From assembly GCA_002633005.1 (NCBI GenBank), contig NMRA01000080.1, positions 71,586 through 99,984 on the forward strand: a stretch of 28,399 bases of DNA. The letters are read 5' to 3'. Numbering within the stretch: the stretch's first letter is position 1; each line of letters starts with the position of its first letter. Shown here in pieces: positions 22,027 through 28,399 of this stretch. The translations under genes were made by a program, and so were the position numbers. This DNA comes from Phoronis australis. Taxonomy: Eukaryota > Phoronida > Phoronidae. A model generated the notes under the pieces. That model did no database searches. It was not told where the DNA came from and saw only the letters and a list, made by a program, of their open reading frames with translations.

Positions 22027-22705
22027 GTCACATCGCCGTTGTGACAACGTGACATGACGAGCTCAGTGCTTCACTCTTTGTTTATGCTGTCAGCTGTTAT
22101 TGATCATGGCCACCAACATGTTCATAGTGCATGGTTCAGTTCGTTAAATAGATATTATATAAGTTGAAACCACTCTCTTTTGCCTTAGTGTTGATAGAAC
22201 ATAAAATATTACAGTCGTTTCTACTTGGCGGTGAACCATCAGCTGCCGTGCCGTGCCACGGCCAGTCCGGTCTGCTGGGCTCAGTGTTGTTGGCTAAGAG
22301 AACGAGACACTGAACGAAAAAGAAAATATCGCAAGAGAATAAAACCTAACATGTATATCACCATGTATAATTCAAGCATAATTTAAAAAATATAGTGGTT
22401 ATATTTCAACCTAATTAAAATTATGGTTGTTGAGTTGCCAAAATCTCGCCGGGCGGAAAAGTGGCCGGGCCCGGTTTAATAGCCTCACCATGGTCACGTT
22501 CATTGAATATATATTTTACCCGAGCAACCACAACAGCGTAGATTATTAACACTTTCATCTTAATTTTATGTTATAAACAGTTATTACAAATGGGGTTTTA
22601 AACATGGAATGTCGGACACAAAGATTTCTTTTCCACACAAATTCGCCACTCATCACTGAGGACATACACTGTCTGGTTCATGAACTCTCGTGACCTGTGG
22701 CTACA
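22027..22705. other. Intergenic, between the inverted repeat arms
   Basis: No open frame that I can support lies here. It includes a G/C-rich patch near 22440-22475 and AT-rich stretches. It could be the inside of a decayed element bounded by the two arms, but I see no transposase. Confidence 0.4.
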
Positions 22706-22737
22706 GTCAGCAGCAGCAGAATGTAGGTCAAGGTGCT
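22706..22737 (-). repeat. Long-range inverted repeat, right arm (32 bp)
   Basis: This is the partner of 21995-22026. It lies within a 115-codon minus-strand frame (22598-22945) that has no recognised domain. Read in that frame it gives HLDLHSAAAD, and the left arm read on the plus strand gives HLDLHSTAAD, so the two arms could be relics of one coding repeat. Confidence 0.75.
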
Positions 22738-25360
22738 TGGTTAAGATTCTCTGGCAGACAGTCTTATTTGAGACGGTCTCTGTTTGAGCATAGACTATGT
22801 TTGAGCGATAAAATGACACGTGATTGATGAGAAGCGCCATCTGTTCGCCGTAAAGGTTTTGGATGAGCGGGTACCTTTTGCGTGATAGAGTGTAGTTCCT
22901 GAACTGATGAGCCGGAAATGTGGGTACGGAAATAACCGATGACAACCGGTAATCATACGCTCAGAGAGAAGGGTCAAATACTGTTAAAAAATCGCTTTTG
23001 GCAAGAAAGGCGAAAAGAATATAAAGAAAGGGTGTCGAAAATAAGAATTTATGTAGTAAGTATTTTCGGATACTAGAACTGCATGGGCAGTTTGCAACAA
23101 GGACTTTAAACCCTACAGAACAAAAAAACGACAATGTCCGACAACGCTACCCATGCCGCGCCTGTGAGTAAACGTACTAGCGACTGTACAGTTTAAATGC
23201 TGCATAGGCCTACTATATACTACAACTTGGCGATTGTTTCTTTTGACTTAAAAGTACGTTCGTTTTTAACACTAAAATAGTTCACAAGTCCTGCCCCGGG
23301 CTCGATGATAACGAGACGCCCCGAGCGCCCTCGATTACAGATTTAATTATTCACATATTCCTCCGATTCTTTGGCACAAGTTGTGGTAAAGGAAAAAATG
23401 GATGACCATGAGGCCAATAATTACAAAAATTCTTTTTACTGAACAAAAAATTTCACTAGATTGCCCAAATGAATATTCAATCGTCCACTGAGATGAGTTC
23501 ACGCACTGAGCACTGCAGTCTGAAGCACGTTTTTCATATAACCAATAGGTGGCGCGTTATCTAGTAAGAGAAAAAAGTGGCGGGCAGGAAGCAAGCTAAA
23601 TAGATGATAAAATAACTTAATTTCACATTTTAAGCTTCAGTAATCTTCAGTTGGTACGGGTAAGTTATACATCTAAGGGTTTTAGAATTCAAGGACCAAT
23701 AGAAATGGACAAAACTGAGCGCAGCGACTTCGGCTCCGTCGTATTGCAGATCTTCTTGTTGAAATCTTGTTCACTACTGCAGACACCAGACAGTACTGGG
23801 GATTTTTTTTGACAAACTGAGTGACTATTCCCATGTGACTGCAATAGTTGGCACTACCTTCCTGCAGCGTTGACCCCAATCAAGGGTGTAGTTCAGGATG
23901 GGGGTGGAATTATCCCCTCGTTTTTACAGCCTGAAAGGACAGTTCTCCTAATTAAAGTAAAATTCATTCTGGTTATTGTTTACAGTCATGACGATATTGG
24001 CCTACACACATGATTTTGGTATTGTTCTGTTCCTAGCAATGTTATCTGTCCAAAAATACATGGAAATGTTTCCTCTCCTGTCCCCTTAGTATTACATCAT
24101 CAAATTTCTGCACGCACTGTTTCCCGGTAGGTATTTGCCATGTTGAATGGAATTAAGGAATCATCTGTTGTAGGCAAACACCATTCAGAATTGAAGATGC
24201 TGTTTCATTCATTAGTGTAATGGGCATTATTGTCTTATTGTCGAGTAGGCTCTGAACATACTTCATAAAGGTAGGTCAAGTAGGATACTAGTGTCCTGTT
24301 TGTTTACACAATGGGTAACTTGACCGTGGGTGATGACACCATCTGAATGCCAGGCCACAGACATGCAGTGCTGGACTTCAATGGAACAATTTATTTTGAC
24401 CAAAAACATATACCGTTGTGGTCGACATTAGATAATTTATAATTAACTTTCAAAATTAAGTGAGAAAAATGCAACAAGTGAATTAACCGAATGCTCAGGC
24501 ACATTCCAGTCATAGACAACAAATGTATGATCACTGCCGTACATCAAACATCAAGTTGAAACGTAAACATAACCACTACACACTTGTAATGTGGCAGTCT
24601 GTACTAACTTACCCCCACTTGCGAACACAGGACTAATTCATAATGGCCTTTATGCAGCGTACATCCTAGCACTAATCTGGTTGCCCTGGCAAAGACTCCT
24701 AATGTATCATTTGGATGCCCTGTCAATCAGAATTTCTCCAGTTTGGACACCCACACTGTAAGATTGCTAGGACTCCCAGCTAATGATTGAGAAAAGTTGG
24801 CCCTTTCAACTCAGACAGAAATATACAATGTAATGTTGCAATGTTTAAACTATTTTCAAAGTATTTAGTAGACATGTCCATCATTAGGAGTGTTTGGTTG
24901 CCAGTGTGTCTCTGCTTTCAGTGCTCTCATATCCCAGTGCAATTCAGTACTTTATATATTGGGACACTGGCCTTGGTTAACTCCAAACTGGTGTTTCAGA
25001 GCTGTTGTTTCATGTACTTCATCTTTTTTAAAAACATCAAATGTGAAATAAAAGTTATTATTTTAATAATACGATGTGCCACAAGAATATCCCTATTTAA
25101 AATGTTTGAGTTTGCACCTGTTTCATGCTTTTCTAGATATGGAGCAGCAGTCACCTCTTGCCAAAATGTAAACCACATCATCTGTGGATTTTTCTTGTGT
25201 TGGTAACTGCAGCTTTGATGACTCATTTTGTAGAATATAAAGCTAGTAAAGATGATACGATAAACTTAAAACAGCAATTTGACTTGAAATCGCCAAAAGC
25301 AGTGCACTCATCGTTCAACCAGTATCTGGAATATCTAGTACCTGCTCAGTAAGCTATTTG
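22738..25360. other. Intergenic, no gene recognised
   Basis: The longest frame is 139 codons (24787-25206 plus). It is rich in Cys, Phe and Ile, with no motif, and looks like chance in AT-rich DNA. No repeat, RNA gene or splice-supported exon was recognised. Confidence 0.5.
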
Positions 25361-25500
25361 GCTGTTTTCGTAAATTTAGACATAAAAGTCTTGATCAACA
25401 GTTTTTTAGTACTTAAAAAAGCCCAATACAAGGGAGCTGTTTTTGTAAACTTAGGTGTAAAAGCCTTGTTCAAAGCATTTTTTGTAAAAAACCTCACTGT
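25361..25500. repeat. Imperfect 75 bp tandem duplication
   Basis: GCTGTTTTCGTAAATTTAGA at 25361 recurs as GCTGTTTTTGTAAACTTAGG at 25436, followed by parallel AAAAGnCTTGnTCAA blocks. The period is 75 bp and the second copy is shorter (about 65 bp). Since 75 is divisible by three, the plus frame repeats a similar 25-residue segment (VFVNLDIKVL / VFVNLGVKAL). That frame is only 63 codons and probably not a gene. Confidence 0.75.
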
Positions 25501-26907
25501 GTCTGTGGGAGGAGGGGTTACTGGTGAATGGTGGTGGGATTGGGGGTAATGCGTCGTTGGAATCATGGACGCCCTGGAATATTGGGAACCCCATTTTGGA
25601 CACCCTATTTTTGAAATCCTGGACAAAGCCCTGACTTCTTGCACTGATCGGAATGAGCATGGGTGTATTCATTTTGCAGTACCAAATCTTCGATTCCGGG
25701 ATGCGGTTTAGAAAAGTTCGACAGCGTTATATTACGAATAATAATATATGTTTTTGTTGAAAATACAAGATACAGTAGTAGGAGATATACATACAGATGT
25801 TACCAGAAATACTCGCATAGAATTTACATGTATGGACATTAAAATGATTTCGATGGTATGATGAATGACCGAGGCAGCTGCTTGCAAACGTGATCGGGGA
25901 TAGTTTCAGCCTAAGTGGCCGAAATGAAGCACACCCAACGCACCGCAAGCCTGACAAGCTACACTACATAACAGTTAGTTAAAAGGGGTAAAAGTGATTG
26001 TGTAAGGTGTACGAGGAGTGTATGAAAAACACTGCAAGCTAGTGCAAGATTTAAGTTATTAGACTGTGGAACCTGGGCTGCCCTGCTCAAACGTGGAGCT
26101 GGGCATTTTACAGCCTCTGGTCACGAGTGTAATGGCTGAAGGAAGGTCGTCAGATGCTCTGAAATAGCCAGAATTACCTTATACAGCGTCCCATGTATGG
26201 GATTCCCAGCAAGGCCAAGACTACGGACCATGTAGCAACAATCAGTCATAAATTACTCAAAGTACTGTAAGCCTATCAAGGCGGGCAGAGACCTCTGCAG
26301 ATAGTTATCTGATGTCCAGAAGGTGGCACATGCATTCCTGTTACATTAGCAACAGGTGTCGCTGTAATTTTGGGTTGAGTGAACATGGCGGTTTCATCCA
26401 GATAGCACTAATATTTGAAGATAAAATAATGAGGAAATGTGGGGGACACGTTCATATATTTTTGGCCTGGGAATGATAGCCGGAATCGAACGATGCCAAA
26501 ATCGTGTGTAGGTCAATGTCATCATGTTATGAAAAATTACCAAAATTCGTTTTCAATCTAATCAAAAAAGCGGACATTTTAAAGGCTTTTCTACTTTGGG
26601 AATTCCAGGTCAGTTTATCCCTCGTTTAGTGTCTACTCCAAACCACAGCTTTTTCGAAATCCAGATGTCAATGAAAATACAGTTAATGGATTGCATCCCG
26701 ACTCCCAACGACTGAATTTATGAAGGCAAACACATCCATCCCAACTTCACTAGTACTGGTCAACTAACCGAATACAGTTATACCATGATTTTTGTCCAAT
26801 TTTCATCGTACTTTTTCTAGGAAATTTATATACTCAATAGGATTAGGGATTTCTATGCCTGGAAGAAAAACAGTAATAGTCTGATACATGGCTGACTGGT
26901 CCCTGAT
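25501..26907. other. Intergenic, no gene recognised
   Basis: A G-rich patch (about 25501-25550) is followed by AT-rich sequence with only short frames. Nothing else is supported. Confidence 0.5.
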
Positions 26908-26968
26908 TTGAGAACCAGTTACTCCCACTGAATAACGCCTATTGGCAGCTGTTGTTACTGGTTCTCAA
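26908..26968. repeat. Small foldback: 15 bp arms, 31 bp loop
   Basis: The arms at 26908-26922 (TTGAGAACCAGTTAC) and 26954-26968 (GTTACTGGTTCTCAA) pair at 14 of 15 positions. The right arm abuts the point where the LINE RNase H similarity ends, so this may be a small insertion or a breakpoint. Confidence 0.65.
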
Positions 26969-27928
26969 TCTGTAAGTAGAAATGATCTGTCTGCAGGTGT
27001 TGTGTTCTGTGAGAGCCAGACTAGGGCGTCTTCATATGCTTCACATTCAGCTCTAAAAGACGAGGATTTTCCAACCCGTGCTGTTGGCCATTCAAAGAGG
27101 CGTTGACCCTCGTGAGTCCAAGCAACTGCTGCCCAAGCCGTAGTGTCATCTCTTAGTGAGCCGCCCGTTGCAACAATGATTGTGGGAGATTGTTCTTCAA
27201 GTCATTCCAATACAGTTGCTTGGTTGATATAGTCAGCTGTTTCCCGCCAATGACAGCCTCCAAATGACGGCCTCCAAATGACGGCCTCCAATCTCCATGG
27301 TGTTGATGACAAAGTTTGTGGCTTTGGACCACTCTATGCTGTTGATGTTCTCCATTGGACATACCTCTTCGACAAGCTCCCTAGCTCCGATAACCCATGA
27401 TTGAACAGTTTTCAGCCTCTGTGCAGTGTGCTCATCACTATGCTCTCTCAAGTCCAGGTACAGAGGATGAGAGTTGGTTGTAGCTGCCTTTAGAAATGCT
27501 TGGGCTGCTAGTGTCTTGTGTTTAGTACAGATGCTATTGATACCTAACCAGTATTGGAGACTGTCTACTGGAGTGGGTCTAGGTGCACTGGTTACTATCC
27601 TCATGGCGTGGTTTTGAATTCTCTGTAGTTTGGTCGTTGACTGTTGGGAGGCACATAGGCACAGATGGAGCCCATACTCAGATCTTGCGCTGACAGTTGC
27701 ATTCATGAGCTGAACCAGGCTCTTTTGTTTGATCTGCTGGGCTGCTGCATATCTCAACACTGACAGGCTCTTGGCACCTTTCTCAGCCAGGAATTCTACA
27801 TGGGATTTCATCGTCATTGTTTGATCCATCTTAAGTATCAGTCCATGGATCCACCGACCACTGTACAGCCAACAAGCGGCAAGGTGGGGGGTCAGCCATT
27901 CAGATCCTTGTTTAGTCTGATAAATCAC
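26965..27928 (-). pseudogene. LINE retrotransposon remnant: end of reverse transcriptase plus RNase H
   Basis: On the minus strand, 27928-27233 encodes a segment typical of the region after the palm domain of LINE reverse transcriptases (SVLRYAAAQQI, SARSEYGLHL, LQRIQNHAMRIVTSAPRPTPVDSL). A second frame, about 27200-26965, gives an RNase H domain: IIVATGGSLRDDTTAWAAVAW, then SSFRAECEAYEDALVWL, then FLLTD followed by a stop. The usual first catalytic Asp (TDGS) is Gly here (TGGS). The two parts are in different frames because of a 14 bp triplication at 27250-27291, and a further in-frame stop lies at 27202-27204. The copy lacks the endonuclease, the catalytic RT core and the end of RNase H. 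The RT-RNase H layout suggests a LINE group that carries RNase H, such as the I group. The clade is a guess. Confidence 0.82.
27250..27291. repeat. Three tandem copies of a 14 bp unit inside the LINE remnant
   Basis: The unit ATGACGGCCTCCAA occurs at 27264-27277 and 27278-27291, with a one-base variant at 27250-27263. Two extra copies add 28 bp and account for the shift between the RT frame and the RNase H frame. Confidence 0.9.
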
Positions 27929-28399
27929 ATTAGGGATGAGAGAAATTGGGTGAAGTATGACACCACAAAGTTTGGTGGTTTAGGAGATACAAGGGAAGTG
28001 TTCTGGGGGGCAGAATGAGGCAATTTCTTGGTGTGGAATGAGTCCTTTTTGACCAAATTTTCTACTCCGGTTTCTGCTTCGAACAGAATCACTTCTGAAC
28101 AATTTTGATAATACATGATAGGTTCATGACCAATGTCAGCAAAAACGGCACCGACACTGCAATATCGGTTACCATGGTAACACTGGAACTGTTTCCGGGG
28201 AGGTACATTTCCTTCTTGTGAAAAACCAGCAGTAAGTTGTACCCTTATAGCGAAGCTGCCCCCGCGAGAAAACTAAAAATAATAACATGGACATGTAGAA
28301 GACTCCATGCCCTTGAAATTAAAACAATAAAAACTTTGTCAGCCCTTCAGGCAGGTTTGGTAATAGGTGTCTGAATTTCACTATTTTCAGACCGCGTAT
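27929..28399. other. Intergenic, no gene recognised
   Basis: The LINE similarity has ended: an in-frame stop lies just upstream of the remnant on the minus strand. Only short frames are present. A 14 bp perfect palindrome, GTTACCATGGTAAC, lies at 28168-28181. Confidence 0.5.

Noticed and set aside
22598-22945. 115-codon minus frame as a gene
   Set aside because: No recognised domain, no splice or promoter support, and it overlaps an inverted repeat arm. More likely a relic or chance.
24787-25206. 139-codon plus frame as a membrane or secreted protein
   Set aside because: It is hydrophobic and Cys-rich but patternless, in AT-rich DNA with overlapping frames on the other strand. No support beyond length.

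Overview
The window looks like nuclear DNA of an animal, most likely a marine or other non-vertebrate invertebrate. I infer this from one clear spliceosomal intron (GTAAGT...TTTTATAG), an AT-leaning intergenic landscape, several families of small repeats and inverted-repeat elements, and a decayed LINE retrotransposon. I cannot name the species. One base is ambiguous (n at 21888).

The left half (2..14914) is the 3' part of one very large + strand gene for a multimodular nonribosomal peptide synthetase (NRPS). The frame is open at the left edge, so the gene starts outside the window. The visible part is a 13.6 kb exon (2..13583), a 693 bp phase-1 intron (13584..14276) and a last exon (14277..14914). 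Together they encode 4739 residues with no internal stop. The domain order I read is: partial C - A1 - T1 - E | C - A2 - T2 | C - A3 - T3 - E | C - vestigial A - T4 - TE. A1 carries a specificity code close to that of cysteine-activating domains. A2 and A3 have codes I cannot assign. The fourth module keeps its condensation domain, carrier domain and thioesterase, but only a worn C-terminal stub of an adenylation domain, so it cannot activate an amino acid by itself. Each epimerase is preceded by a GGDS carrier and followed by a condensation domain of the type that accepts D-residues, so the line is internally consistent. The simplest prediction is a peptide containing upstream residue(s)-D-Cys-aa2-D-aa3, with an optional fourth unit loaded in trans, released by the thioesterase. 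The thioesterase resembles that of animal fatty acid synthase.

The right half (about 14.9-28.4 kb) has no intact gene that I can support. It holds a tandem array of a 565 bp repeat (15083..16521) whose third copy is interrupted by a ~508 bp inverted-repeat element (16522..17029). It also holds a pair of related small repeats near 19.5 and 21.5 kb, a widely spaced inverted repeat near 22.0/22.7 kb, a two-copy 75 bp tandem repeat at 25.4 kb, a small foldback at 26.9 kb, and a 5'- and 3'-truncated, frameshifted LINE remnant on the minus strand (about 26965..27928) with the end of a reverse transcriptase and an RNase H domain. The rest is unannotated intergenic DNA.
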